The translations under genes and the position numbers were made by a program. From Chlorops oryzae (Eukaryota; Arthropoda; Insecta; Diptera; Chloropidae), in assembly GCA_020466095.1 (NCBI GenBank), contig CM035808.1, positions 7,099,633 to 7,163,632 of the forward strand: a DNA stretch of 64,000 nucleotides, read 5' to 3'. The notes below the pieces were generated by a model, which did not search any database, was not told where the DNA came from, and saw nothing but the letters and a program-made list of their open reading frames with translations. Below, in pieces: positions 41,601 through 53,724 of this stretch (the first letter of the stretch is position 1; each line of letters opens with the position of its first letter).

Positions 41601-42380
41601 CAGTGTTGCCAGGTTGAGGGATATTTCCCATTTTGAGGGAATTTTCTCATCAAATATTGGCAAAAGGGAAAAAGAGATTTTCTTTGCTTTGTTGAACACG
41701 ATAGAGGGATTTTTCAATAATCGATACAAAGCGCTCCTGAGAGCGGCTCGGCTCGATGCAATGCTCGATCGAATGTGGTAATGTTGGCTGATGAATTGGC
41801 TCGCCAACATGCATGCATGCTCGAATGTGGATGTGATAACAAACTTGTAGTAGGTATTTATTGTTAATAAGTATATAGATATATCATGTTCTACATTTCA
41901 CTTTGGGGTTTTAAAAAGAATTTCCAAAAATTAAAGAGTTGGGCGTGGCTGAAATTCAAATGGGATATGAACCAAATTTGTCATGTATGCTTGCTCTTGG
42001 TAATAAACATCCTCTCCAAAAATTTTAGCGATCGGCCTATTATTATAATTAGGGGTGACAAGAGGGCAGTTCTCATGAAGAAATTGAACAAAAATGAGGC
42101 CCTTAATGGCCTTTAAAATCTCCCCACCAACTTGCCTTAATAGTAGTGGTCTTGGGGCCTTTTCAAACGTACATTTTCTTAAAATAAAATATGTAATTTT
42201 ACGCAGCTACCTTAAGGTTTTAATGTTAAGAAATATAGCGATGATCAACATTTTGTTCAGGAAAAATATGTTTTTGTTTGAGGCGATTTTCGTGGGAAAT
42301 TTCTATCGGTCACTGAGGGAAAAAAGGGATTTTTGTTTGGTTTTCGAGGGAATTTTGGGTCTGAAGTACTGGCAACACTG
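41601..42380. mobile_element. 780-bp hAT-like non-autonomous element
   Basis: Ends CAGTGTTGCCAG and CTGGCAACACTG are perfect complements, followed inward by GAGGGA / TCCCTC-like words. CAGTGTTGCCA ends are typical of insect hAT MITEs. I could not find a clean 8-base target duplication. No transposase ORF. Confidence 0.55.
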
Positions 42381-42427
42381 CATGAAAGCAAGCCGTGCAA
42401 AAGAGAGCCAGCTGTAAGAGTAAGTAC

Positions 42428-43059
42428 CAGTGATGCCAGATAGTGGGTTTTTCCCCATATTGTGGGTTTTTTCATTCAAAAAACGTGACATGGGGAAAAG
42501 TATGGGTAATTTTATATCGAAATTTATGCACTAAGGGTTCTCATCTAATAGTGAAAACCTGATATACTTTTACCCTCATATATCAACTGTCAAATTTTGT
42601 ATGAAAGTAAGTTTCTGCGTTTTGCACTACGATATGGTAGCGCAAAACGTATATATAAAGCGTATAAACTCGTTTAGTATAAAATCAGCTGTTTTAACTT
42701 CACTTGCGCGTAAAATTTTTCGAAGGTGCGTTCATGCAACTTGCCGGATAAATTTATTCAAATGTCAGTTTTGCATGTTTTGCACTATTACATGAGAACC
42801 CTTACTATATTTAAGGTATATTTACTACTACAATTTTAAGTTACTTTTTTTTTTTTGTTATTTTCTTGATACTTTTATTAAAATATTAAAATATTGAAAT
42901 ATTGCGTTTAAATCCAATGTTCAATTTTGAAATCGGTACGCCCATATTTTCAAAAATTCATTCTGGGTTTTTTCGTGGGTTTTTATTTTTTGAAAATGGG
43001 GAAATGGGTTTTTTTCCAATATATGAGGGTTTTTTTATCGATAAAATCTGGCATCACTG
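42428..43059. mobile_element. 632-bp hAT-like non-autonomous element
   Basis: Ends CAGTGATGCCAGATAGTGGG and CTGGCATCACTG. Inner arms repeat GTGGGTTTTT-like words on both sides. It lies 47 bases after the previous element, which has a related terminus. No ORF. Confidence 0.55.
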
Positions 43060-43512
43060 GCTGTAACAGTGGCTGAACTCAGAGTGTAAGGCGACTGGAA
43101 AGTATTGTACTTTTTTTTGATTGAATACTATTACATTTTTGTTATTTTTTTGCACAATTTCTGACCTATAAATGATTATGGTACATTTTTTTCGGTTTTG
43201 GTTCATTTTTTAGATTGGTTTGGTACGAAAATATTTAAGGCGAGTGGCAACCGTGAGTACTTCTCTTCCCCGCAGCGGTTTCAGAGTTGCATGCGGATTT
43301 CGTATGGAATAATTTCGTTTGCGAGCCCAAGCGCTTCGGTTGTGATGACGGATGAGCAAGAACTTCGAAATTAAGAAAGTGATCAAAAGAAAAAGAAAAA
43401 AAGAAGATACGAAAGAGTGTAAAGAGAAACTACAAATTAAAATTAATCCATGTGCATATGTGAAGTATGAGTAGATATGGGAAAATGTCGGTAAGTTTTT
43501 TACACTTAGTTT

Positions 43513-43975
43513 AGACACTCTGTGTCGAGGGTATATTGCGTTTGTGCGGTTGTGTGCAGAACCATGGTGTATCAGCGTCACCAGGAGATTCGGTTTGTCT
43601 GTCCGTGCGTCTGTCCGTCTGTTTGTATGCAAGTTCGAGAATGGACGCGATCGGACCATTGTTGAGGGTACCTCCAGTACTAGGGTCTGTCACAAAAATC
43701 CCTAAATTGCCTCAAAATCTGACTTTTTCCAAATATTTCAATGAAACTTAGAACTTGAGCGTATATTTAAACCTCCGATTAGAATTCCAGAAAATTAGAA
43801 AAGTGGGCGTGGCAAAGGGGCGGTTTTCATATAGAAATTTAAAAAAAGTCGGTATATGGGGCCTCTTATCGCCTTAAACACCTCTTCATATTAACAATTA
43901 TTTGAACATGTGTGTCTGTGTCGGGTGTTCTATTGTCAGGCTCGCCTGACTATAACACCCTTACTTGTTTTAATT
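43513..43975 (+). repeat. dispersed repeat with hairpin head, copy 3 (fullest)
   Basis: Starts GACACTCTGTGTCGAGGGTA, then GCGTCACCAGGAGATTCGG, GGTACCTCCAGTACTAGGG and GGCGTGGCAAAGGGGCGG. It ends with TCAGGCTCGCCTGA and ACACCCTTACTTGTTTTAA. This copy gives the full span, about 460 bases, of the family also seen at 10371 and 20094. Confidence 0.65.
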
Positions 43976-46664
43976 TGTAAACTATCTAGAGCTTACGCGT
44001 ACGCTGAATTCATGTCTGAGTCATGCGCTCGGCATGTTTGAGCACACAGTACAGTGAAGCGGCCCCTCAAATGATACTCTCATTAACAGAAACCCCAAAA
44101 TTCCAAGCACTTTTAGTGATTTCTAAACTCAAATCGTCCTTCTTCACGCGGACAGCTGTCATGAACTATAATGAAAGATAAACGGGTTTGAAAGATGTAC
44201 AGTGTGTCCTCCCGTCATGGATTTCACTGTACTATCCATTTCAGCTTAATGAGTGGAATATGCGGTTTGAATAGCTTTCTTTATGTTCAATTATGCGGTG
44301 TGAACTTGAATTTTGAGCTTTGAAAAATTAACAATAATCGACCTGGGGGAACTTTTGAATGATTAATGTGTTTCTCTATGATTATCTGAAGGTGGGGCTT
44401 AAACCGCTTAACTTTGAGTGGAGTTTTAGAATTTATAATCCAATGTTTTCCTTTGCATTTCAAACTCCTTTTATTGTAATCGTTTGAAATTGATATTTAG
44501 TTCCAAGAGACACTATTCAGTGATTCCCAAGTCATCTTTGTATCCTCGAAATTCAAGCTGTCATTACGAAAGTTTGAATTTCCATCTATTTAAAGGCTTT
44601 AATCCCGTACACCGGCTCGACCCTTTTCCTAATAGCAATTCAGACCTATTAATTGATGATTATTTAATTAATTATTAGTAAACAAATTAACGTTATTCGT
44701 TCGGGTTCAAATGATTATTTGATATAGGTTTTTAGGCTGATAACACTGAGGCACATTTTAAAGGTCGTTGAATGTAAACAAAAGTTTGACTGCTGTTCCT
44801 GAAAATATGCGATAAATTTAGGGAACCTCTATATTTGGTGTTGCTTGATTGGCTACAGGTCAATTTTAAATCGATATCGAAAAGTTTGGCCGAGAATAAG
44901 AGAATTAATCCCATCATTTCAATGATCGATAAATAAAATGATCGAAGATTTCCGAAAATCGATAGTTTTGCTAATCGAAAGCGGACATTTTTAGGCACCT
45001 GTCCATTTCAAAAAAAAGCCCTCCCTTTCATCACCAGCACCATCTTTCCAAAGCCCTCCCTGTCACCACCAGCACCATATTTTCAAAGCCAAAGAAAATT
45101 CAATGAATCAAAACTATCGATAATCTTCAAAAAACCATCGATGTTTTTAATAGTTTGGAACCATCGATAGTATCGATAGTGCCATCGATTGTCTCTCCAG
45201 CTCTGCTCTCGCATCGTAAGTTGACAACCCAACCAACTGCGCCACGAAGGCCGTCAATCATAATCAAAGCTCTAGGGAAATTTTCCCCATAATTGCACCG
45301 TTCAACCAACAAAAACTCCAATCCCTGGGGTCTTTTATATTTTTCTTAGTCTCTGTATTAATTGTGGCAAGCTTCTTTACGGTCGCAGTGTTCGCCTCGG
45401 TTTAAGAACTACGAAATTTTAAGTTCTAGAACATATTCTTCGAGTCTTCATGCCAGTTGAACTCCTTGCTTTATTCGAACTTTTCAAAAATTTTCAATTA
45501 AAATTACCTACATATAAGCATGGCTTAAACTCTCTTGAAGACTATCATTTGAAATGTTTAAACTTGTTTTAAGACTATGAGCCTTAGTGTTCCTCTGTAT
45601 GGAAGTAATTTCAATTGTTGTTGTTTCAATAATTCAATTAAAAATTTGAACAAATTCATGAGCTTTGTACAAATAAAAAAATTTAACAAAACCTATAGAG
45701 ACAACCGATTCACTAAGGCCTTTTGACCTCAGAATCTAAAGTTAATAACAACAAAACTTGTTTTTGTTTGTAACGTGTTTAAAGCTAAATTTAGGAGTCA
45801 CTCCACCAAGAATTAGTCACACCGCAAACAGTTTTTACTTAGCGAATGTTCGGCGAAAAATGCGAAAACGTGAGAGTAAGTGTTGAAGTCCACAAAGAGA
45901 TAAGATAATTCTCCACTGCGCTGATAGAGGAGGCGCAATATCTCTTTTTGATTATTCGTCTATTGTCCGGATTTCTTAAAATGACCTTCAATTTTTTAAT
46001 TGAAACGTGAAACCGATTCAAATTAGATACAGTGTACCCTATCTTAAGAGGACACTTATGGGTTGGGTTGCCCACTTTCTAAGCGCAAAATAAAGTATAA
46101 GCTTATTCAGTAATTAAAAAATAAAGTATTTTAGTAAAAAATAAAGTATATTTTGATCCATCCTTATATTAATTAGAAAAACAAAATATAGCAAATATGT
46201 AAAAAAAAAATTTTTAAAAATAACATGCTTTCATACTACCATAAATTCAATTTAAATTATCTCTCACATTAAAATACTAGTAACTTACTAGTAGTTAGTC
46301 CACTTTTGTTCTTAAATATACACTTTTTAATGTTTGCAGAACATTGTAGTTGGTCTATGATTTGTTTCACCTATTTACAATTATTATTAGCTATATATTA
46401 TATATTTGAAAAAATAAGTATGCATTTAAGTTGACAAAATTGCGATTGAGCATGTAGTCAATCTCAAAATTGTCGAAACTCTTTATAATGAATTTCAATG
46501 GACCTGAAAAATAAAATCGACGATGAGAGATTTTGTTGTTAGGAGAAAAAAACCCATATAATGTAGTGAAGAAGCCTTGAGAAGGTTCGCTATAGAGAGA
46601 AATTTGTTTTTCAGGCGATCGTTATAGAGGGTGTCGACTGTATTTATTTTGTATGTGAACAACA
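43976..46664. other. intergenic DNA with diverged repeats
   Basis: 44742-45000 is a diverged relative of the 550-bp repeat at 23806. About 45525-45590 resembles 24855-24930 (CTTAAACTCTC, GACTATGAGCCTTAG). 45115-45190 holds several CCATCGATAG/TATCGAT words. 46480-46650 has pogo-style GTCGAAACTCTT...GTTATAGAGGGTGTCGAC ends. No gene is supported. Confidence 0.4.
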
Positions 46665-47020
46665 TTAACCCTCCAACTGGCACATGGTTCTGGCCAGACA
46701 TATTTCATTTTCATACTTCAATTTGGCATACTTTTATTTTAGGTACATGGCTGTAATTTCAGGTAATCTCCACAAATATTGTTGGCTTTCAATGTATAAA
46801 TTAATAATTGAAAAAAAGTCCTTGGAACAGGACGAAAAAGCCAAATAAAAAATCTACACCTTACTTTTGGTACATGGTGTCTGGCCAGACCCCTATGCAT
46901 TTTGTATGAACGCATAGGCAAACCGCATGGCACAAGTTGGAAATTTGTATTTACTTTATTCTTTTATGCTTCTTTCTTTCTTCTGCTTTTGTTTGTGAGT
47001 TTAGCGGGAATTCCAATAGC

Positions 47021-47124
47021 GCGTGAGCTGCGGGAAAACCGTGCGTGAGCGTGCGTCTCCATACATTTGAAATTTCAAATGTATGGAGACGCACGCACGC
47101 GCATGATTTTCCCGCAGCTCACGC
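47021..47124. mobile_element. 104-bp foldback inside the piggyBac remnant
   Basis: Ends GCGTGAGCTGCGGGAAAA / TTTTCCCGCAGCTCACGC. The centre, 47055-47090, is a perfect 36-base palindrome around AAATTT (GTCTCCATACATTTGAAATT and complement). It sits just before the remaining transposase tail, perhaps as a nested insertion or as the scar of the deletion. Confidence 0.7.
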
Positions 47125-47352
47125 ATCAATAATCCGCACATTGTGGCTCAACCAACAACTCGAATAGCATTTGAAGCGTACTTTGGGAGACCTCTCAATA
47201 TACCAAACCTTAATGTGGCTTCACGCAGTGGTCCAGACACATTATCTGCCAAAAAAGATTGCAGAATTTGCCTGCAGCAAGGTGACAAAATACGCCGTAA
47301 GATACGCTTTTTTTGCTGCAAATGCAACAATCCTGTTTGTCAGCAACATTAA
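47125..47352 (+). pseudogene. piggyBac transposase C-terminal Cys-rich domain (fragment)
   Basis: The frame opens after the foldback and ends at a stop after CNNPVCQQH. The peptide has KKDCRICLQQGDKIRR then IRFFCCKCNNPVCQQH, the CxxC...CxxC...CxxH zinc-binding tail of piggyBac transposases that contacts the element ends. Upstream, the DDD catalytic domain is absent, so this is a remnant. The surviving frame is intact to its natural stop. Confidence 0.75.
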
Positions 47353-47878
47353 AAAGTAGAATACTTATGTTTTTGTTGCCTTCCGCAAAATTCTGAATAA
47401 AATATTTCAATGTATTCTTCATAATAATTTTCTATTTCGTCATAAACATTCATTACTTTACCCATTATAAAGAGAAATATATGTAGAACAAAAAAATTGT
47501 TGCCCTTTTCATTCCAAAGATTTTTTCAGGTTTTTTTTTCTTCCTCACGTAGCTAATAACATAGTAAAAAGTAATAGAAACACAAAATATAACAAATATT
47601 TTCCTATCTTAGTAAAAAATTTAACGGCAAACCGCCCTTATTTCCATACAATTTCATGTAAATGTATAGGGGTCTGGCCAGACCCATGTGCCAGAACTAA
47701 GGGCTCAAAATATGTGCCAGTTCGAGGGTTAACTATATGATGTATGTTTGGTAAAAACTGCCGTATATGTATATTAAAAATAAAGTATTTTAGGATACTC
47801 TATTGTTCCAAGAAAGTATAAAGTATATCGATCACAAAAAACAGTAGGATACTATATTATATAGTATGGTTGACAACC

Positions 47879-48165
47879 CTACTTGCGGGACCGAAAAACG
47901 CGTCCGCTTGAGAGGAAACTAATTGAGAGGCAGGAACACTGGACCATTCCCGAAAAGTGTCCGTTTAAGAGGGGTGTCCGAAAGGAGAGAGTACACTGTA
48001 ATTTCATTGCACAATTGTCTCTTATTAACGATCATACGATGAACTGGCTCAAAATATCTCAAAACGGTTACTTTGAACGATCGAGGTGTGTAATGGATCT
48101 TCGATATCTGGGATCTTTTGATTTTCTTTCGACTAAAAAATGTCAAAAGCAGGCTTAAAATCTTC
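47879..48165. repeat. Tigger-like MITE plus flank, arm 1 of an inverted duplication
   Basis: 47879-48000 is a pogo/Tigger-like copy ending AGAGAGTACACTGTA. 48001-48165 is unrelated flank. The whole 285-base block is present in inverse complement at 49667-49950 at very high identity (GATCATACGATGAACTGGC, GATCGAGGTGTGTAATGG). ORFs shared by both arms come from this duplication. Confidence 0.75.
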
Positions 48166-49583
48166 ATCCGGTTGTCTTTTAAGGAATCTTCGGGGAATAA
48201 GAGACCCTGTTCTTTGTGTAAATAGCCTGAGGAAGAAATTTCACTAATCAGGAGTGTGTGTCCACATATGGAAGATTTCAATGGAAAAATTAAATCGAAG
48301 AATTAAACCCTTTTGCTAAGCCGGAAAAAGAGCATTTGAAATGAAACGGAAATTCGGATGGAAAACAAAAACAGACTGAAGAAAAGAAATCAATGAACTC
48401 AATCTACTGAAGCGTGTGTGAGAAACCATGAAAACAGAATAGAGTAAATTCGAAAATGCGGGTCACACGTAGCAACACGTCGCGACGTCATGAAGAATGA
48501 AATCTTAACAAAACCCCAACTCTAGCTCCAACCAAAGCGAAGAGCGAAAAGCGCAAAGCGTTCGTCGGACGCATCGCAAAAATGTGTGAAATTTGTCTTC
48601 AATTTTTTTGCGTTATTATGTGTTTTCTTTGTGTTCATATTCATTTTCCGAGCTTCGTGGGGATTTATTTGCCAGTCAACTGCTCGAGAGGAACGGTGGA
48701 GAAATCGAAACTCTGACTTTTGACTGTTTACGTTTGGAGCAGGTTTAAACGAAGAAGAACTCGCCATATTCACGGCCACCTGACATAGTTTTTTTTTTCG
48801 CTTTTTTCGATTTGAATGGAATTTGACTTTCATTTCCAAATGAATTCATCGCTGCTGAAGAAGCCTTCTTTTTTTTTGAGATTCCATTTCTTTTTCACAT
48901 TCAGCAGGCATTTTTGCCTCCTTTTAACGAATGTTGTTCCACCTTTGAGAAATATTTGGGAATTTTTAACGAAAATGAAAGTCTATCGGACCAAGCTTGG
49001 GAATAAATCTCGAGAAAAAATATATTTGAATAAAATTTCCAGTTTCATTTCCTTAAGCATGGGAATAACATGAGCAATTAAAATCTTCAGCGGGTGAATG
49101 AATGAAATTTTGATGACGACTGATTGCACTAAAAACAATGAACTTAGTTTTTCCCTTCAAAACAAATCCGAAACTAAAAGAAGGGGGAAAAAAATAAAAG
49201 AAAATAAAGAATAATATTTCCGTTAACGCACCGAAGGCGACGACGACTCAGTCGCTTCCGTTCGACTTTTCCAGTTAACTTAATGGACCGATTTGATGGC
49301 TTAATGCGAAATGAGTTGACGGCGGCCGCAGCTGGATTGGCGTAGCTGGAAAAAAGAAATCATATCAAGTGAATATATCTATAATGCAAAAATAATGGTC
49401 ATTAGATCAGTACAGTTATTCTTAATACTGGGAGAAACGCATTAGATTGCGTTTTATTTATTTTAACCCATTCAAGCCCACACATATTCAAACTGGAAGA
49501 ATATTCAGCAATTCATTGTTAAATTGCGTTCGATATTAGATGTGGGAAAATGGGCTTCAAATTACTGTTCTCGAAGGTGGTAT
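48166..49583. other. loop between inverted duplicates; possible 5' exon or regulatory DNA
   Basis: 48480-48780 and 49220-49350 are richer in GC and CG (CACGTCGCGACGTCATGAAG, GAAGGCGACGACGACTCAG, GACGGCGGCCGCAGCTGG) than anything around them, as in a promoter or 5' UTR. I find no ORF that I trust. Confidence 0.3.
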
Positions 49584-50718
49584 ATACAGTGTACTCTCTC
49601 CTTGCGGAAACTCCTCTTAAACGAACACTTTGTGGGAATGTTCTGTGTTTAAAATACAACCCGAAGAAGATTTTAAGCCTGTTTTTGACATTTTTTAGTC
49701 GAAAGAAAATCAAAAGATCCAAGATATCGAAGATCCATTACACACCTCGATCGTTCAAAGTAACCGTTTTGAGATATTTTGAGCCAGTTCATCGTATGAT
49801 CGTTAATAAGAGACAATTGTGCAATGAAATTACAGTGTACTCTCTCCTTTCGGACACCCCTTTTAAACGGACACTTTTTTGGGAATGGTCCAGTGTTCCT
49901 GCCTCTCAAATAGTTTCCTCTTAAGCGGACATATTTTTCGGTACCGTACTCGCAGAGAAAAAATATCACATACCCAATTATATTTTGCAGGCATTACATA
50001 CATATGTAATTGGGTATGATGTAATTATATTTTCATAATTACGTCCAATTATATTTTTCATTACCTCCAAATATATATGTAATTGTATCAAATGATTAAA
50101 AAAAATAAATTCAATTACATCTATAATTCCGTCCTATTAAAATTCTAATCGCCTGCAATGATATATGTAATTGTATCGAATTATATAAATGCAAACAAAT
50201 GCAATTACATATACATAAATGCGTCCAATTAAATTTTTAATCGCCTGCAATTTAAAATATATTCTATGTAATAATATAGAAAGGGGCATTGTCCACGATT
50301 GGGCGGAATATATTTCACCACGTCATATTCGTGATCCACCAGCGCCTTGGAGTGCCTAAGGGTTTCGAAAATTCAACCACGTTATATACGATCGAAATTA
50401 TAAACCATTTGAGAAATATACGAACAAGCTGTAAAATAAATACAATCACATATATAATTACGGCAATGCTTTAAATTGTAAAAGTAACCAGATGTAATTA
50501 CATATGTGTTCAGAACGCAATCACATACATGATAAATTTAAATGAAATTATATAAGTAGACATAATTATATTTATTAAATTAATATCATATTTTAATTGG
50601 CTCCAATTAATAATGAAATCGGGGCAAAGGTTCCAATCGCATATGTAATTGGTTCCAATTGTATTTCGTGCATTTATTTTTCTCCGTGTAGGTGTCCGCT
50701 TAAGAGAGAGTACACTGT
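49584..50718. mobile_element. nest of pogo/Tigger-like MITEs and an AT-rich element
   Basis: 49584 begins CAGTGTACTCTCTCCTTG. A second copy starts at 49833 and its right end, GAGAGAGTACACTGTA, is at 50703-50718. Between them, about 49950-50694, lies an AT-rich element with ends GCAGAGAAAAAATA and TATTTTTCTCCGTG-like, built of many diverged ATGTAATTG / CAATTACAT units. 49667-49832 is arm 2 of the inverted duplication. Confidence 0.6.
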
Positions 50719-52035
50719 AATCGGTTAAGGTACATACATATGTGTGTTTATAGGTATTTCTTACTAATCTTATAGGCTTTTGAGATTGTGTTTGGGGGGT
50801 AAGATCTTTGAGTTAGAAAATGGATTTTTAATTACATTTGAAATATATTTGGGATACAATTCAACAACTCCCGGATTAGCCACCAAGGAATCATTTCGGC
50901 TCATCTTCTTAGTTTTCTCATTAGAGAAATAGGAGTAACTCAAACTTGAAAGATGATCGGTGATCATACACAATAACCCTACACGTCTTTGAAATCAATA
51001 TCATTGAAGAATATACTCTCGACGCAGAGTGAGCCAGCCGGGTACAAAGAAAAAAAAACATCGCAGTAATTAAATTTCCGAAATCGGATACCGTACATCA
51101 AACCGTGAAAATTTCCTCATTCTAAGAAGAATACATTCAGTTTTAATTGAATTTTGATAGTAGATGAGAAATGAGATTTAGAAATTTGCTGCTAATATTT
51201 TTATGGTGCCATCACACAAATAAATGTTTCGCATTCATTTCAAAATGAAATGAAATTTCTTTTTGAAATTTTTTCATCAATTTATTTCATTTGGCCAAGG
51301 CAGCTGTGCATGTTGCATTCAAAATCTTTCACCAATTCAGTTTTTCAGCTTTTCATTCATCCAATGACATTGATCTTCAATTTATTCTGCACATCATCCG
51401 TGATGTGATGTGTATGGATCAGTTTAGAAAACATTTGGAAACATTTCGGGCCACTTGCGACGCTCTTCGATTTCCAATCGATCCGTAAGTGCGGCGCTGC
51501 GCAGTGACGTAATTGCAATAATATTGCGGCAAAAATTATGTGTATTTTCAGTTGAATTTATGAATATATTTTTTCATTCTTGTTGAAATGAATATAAACA
51601 GAAAGAGAAACAGAATGTGGAATTATTCGTTTTAACTGCTGACTACATACATACATATAGGCAGTCTGCTTGTGCCCATGTTTGTGCGTAGTCTTTGACC
51701 ACGTAATTTTTTGTTCTGGTTTGCAACGATCGCCATAAATTGTTTCATAAAAAAAAGCTCTTTTGAGGTTTTTTTATTTCTTCTATTTTTTTAGAAGAAA
51801 GTATTTAATTTTTTTTCCTTTTAAACGTTGATTCCAAAAAGTATGAATTGTTGCCTGAAATTATTTATATACCGGAATAAATTTGTTTGTCCTTGTGTTT
51901 GGGAACTTTCAGTTTATTGGAAAAGGAATTAATTTGGACTTTTTATTGTTAATTTTCTCTGCAGTAAACAAAAAGAACGGCCCCAAAACTGAATCAAAGA
52001 CCAACTGTGAAAAATTTAAACGTTTTTTAATCGCA
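50719..52035. other. intergenic DNA, nothing recognised
   Basis: AT-rich. An open stretch near 51291-51488 is not convincing as protein. No TIR element was identified. Confidence 0.4.
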
Positions 52036-52196
52036 TGTACAGTCTACTCTCTCATAAGTGGACACCTGCGGGACTTAAAAATATGTCCGCTTAACAGAGG
52101 CGTCCGCTTAAAAGGAAACTATTTGAGAAGAAAAAATACTAAAGCAAAGTGTCCGTTTAAGAGGACTGTCCGCTTAAGAGGAGAGTACACTGTGCA
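52036..52196. mobile_element. 161-bp pogo/Tigger-like MITE, GTACTCTCTC family
   Basis: Starts CAGTCTACTCTCTCATAAG and ends GAGGAGAGTACACTG, with inner CCGCTTAA/TTAAGAGG words shared with the copies at 16854, 47879 and 49833. This is the most compact complete copy. Confidence 0.7.
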
Positions 52197-52640
52197 CATG
52201 TATGAGCGTTGCCAGATGTCCCGCATTTCGTTTTTAGAACTTAAAAGGGCATTCCCGACTGCAGCTCTCAGAAAGGGATTTTATTGTTTCGTAATTTTTC
52301 GATTGGAATTACCTAAAAACACTTTAGGAACCCATTTTTAGGTTCCTATTGCCCTAAAGTGTCCCTGAGGTATCCATAAAAAATTCCTTTTTGGTAAGCC
52401 GTTTTTTTGTCTTCAAAATTTTATATCTCAAAAGCTGATTAAGATAGAAAGATGAAACAAATGTTGGCTGATTGCGTTTATAACAGGAAATCTAAAATTT
52501 CTTTTTTCAATTTTACACTGAGAAAAATTTTTGTACAAAAAATAAAAATAAATAATTTTTTTCAGTGTATATCCGGTTTCACTCTACTTTCTGTCTATAT
52601 TGCTTTTAATAAAAAAAAATTTTTCATTAAAATCGAAAGG
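52197..52640. repeat. diverged relative of the 29850-30523 element
   Basis: Shared words: AAAATTTTATATCTCAA, TTAAGATAGA, AATTTTACACTGAGAAA, TTTTTTTCAGTGTAT. It is much decayed and lacks clear ends. Confidence 0.5.
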
Positions 52641-53724
52641 GGGATTTTTGAAATATTTGAAAAAACGTAGGTGATTTTAGATGCTCTCAGTACCAATATC
52701 CAGTACAAATGTGCGGAATTTTGTAGAAAACAAATCACTCATGAAATTACTTAGGAGGTAGTATCGTGCCCGAACCATGAGTAATCACTCATTGCAGTCG
52801 AAACTCTTCATAACGAATTTCAAAGGAAGCAAATTTCGCTTTGTAAGAAAAGTAATCTGGCAACGCTGATAATATATATGATTATATGTACCTACATACA
52901 TGTGTTTGTATGTACAATAAAAAGTGCGTGAAGCTTCAAGCTCTCTGAAACAGTATTTTCGTCATAGTTCGAGTGATTTCCCCAAGCTCATTTTGTTCCT
53001 TCTTCTGGAAAACGTCTGAGCTATGTATGTCTACATATATATATACATTTATGTGGGTAGTTGTTGTTTTGCGATCCATTAAACAATCGCTTTAAGCATA
53101 AGTATTTCGATGCCACAGCAAAAGAAGAACAACAACTAAAACAACAACAAAAGAGTAAGAATCTAAATCAGAGTCAGAGTTGCCGTTTAAGAGCCGTTTT
53201 GCCTGCCTTAAGCAATTCATCATTTGAAGCTCTTCAAAAAAAAAAAATCCATGTGGGGCGCTCGTAAAAGTTCATTGTAACTTCACCGTTAATTTAACGC
53301 AACAACAAAAAATTAAGGGGAAAAATCATACATACATATGTACCATATGTGCGATTATTGTGGTCGTTACGTCGTCGTTACAAAAACTTGACGTTACAAA
53401 ATCTTCTCATCAACTGACGAGAATAACTTTTTGCCTTCAGCCAGTCAGCCAGTCTGTAGGACAATTTTATAAAATTTATTTTCTTTTTCAAGAGAATTTT
53501 TAGTTAGGAATCTCCCCCTTTGTTTGTTTGAGATGTGAACTTGCCAATTGCATAAGATGATAAACTGTTTTTGACCACACAAAGTCGGGGGTTTTCATTG
53601 TGACTTGAGAAAAGTTTTTCCCTAACTCTAATCTTGTGTGTAAAAACTAAAATTCCTTTCGACCGCAGTTTTCTCCCATGTAGAGTGAGGCTTCTGCTTC
53701 TCATTTTTCCAATTGTTTCTTTCT
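52641..53724. other. intergenic DNA, nothing recognised
   Basis: Contains a Gln/Lys-rich open stretch at 53061-53267 (ATTTCGATGCCACAGC region) without splice or family support. No other structure was found. Confidence 0.35.

Larger units (their letters stand above)
46669..47728 (+). mobile_element. piggyBac-family element, internally deleted
   Basis: TTAA at 46665-46668 and 47729-47732 flanks ends CCCTCCAACTGGCACAT and ATGTGCCAGTTCGAGGG. Sub-terminal GGTCTGGCCAGACC-type palindromes are present on both sides. Together with the transposase tail inside (47125-47352) this is a firm piggyBac assignment. Most of the transposase, including the catalytic core, is gone, so it cannot move by itself. 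Confidence 0.85.

Noticed and set aside
47883..48158. ORF shared with 49673-49969 (NDHTMNWLKISQNGYFERSR)
   Set aside because: Shared only because the DNA is an inverted duplication; the 5' part of the frame is MITE sequence and there is no family match.
51291..51488. 65-residue ORF with mixed composition
   Set aside because: No start context, splice site or recognisable motif; length is within chance expectation.
53061..53267. Gln/Lys-rich 68-residue ORF
   Set aside because: CAA/AAC-rich low-complexity DNA without splice signals, conserved motif or neighbouring exon.
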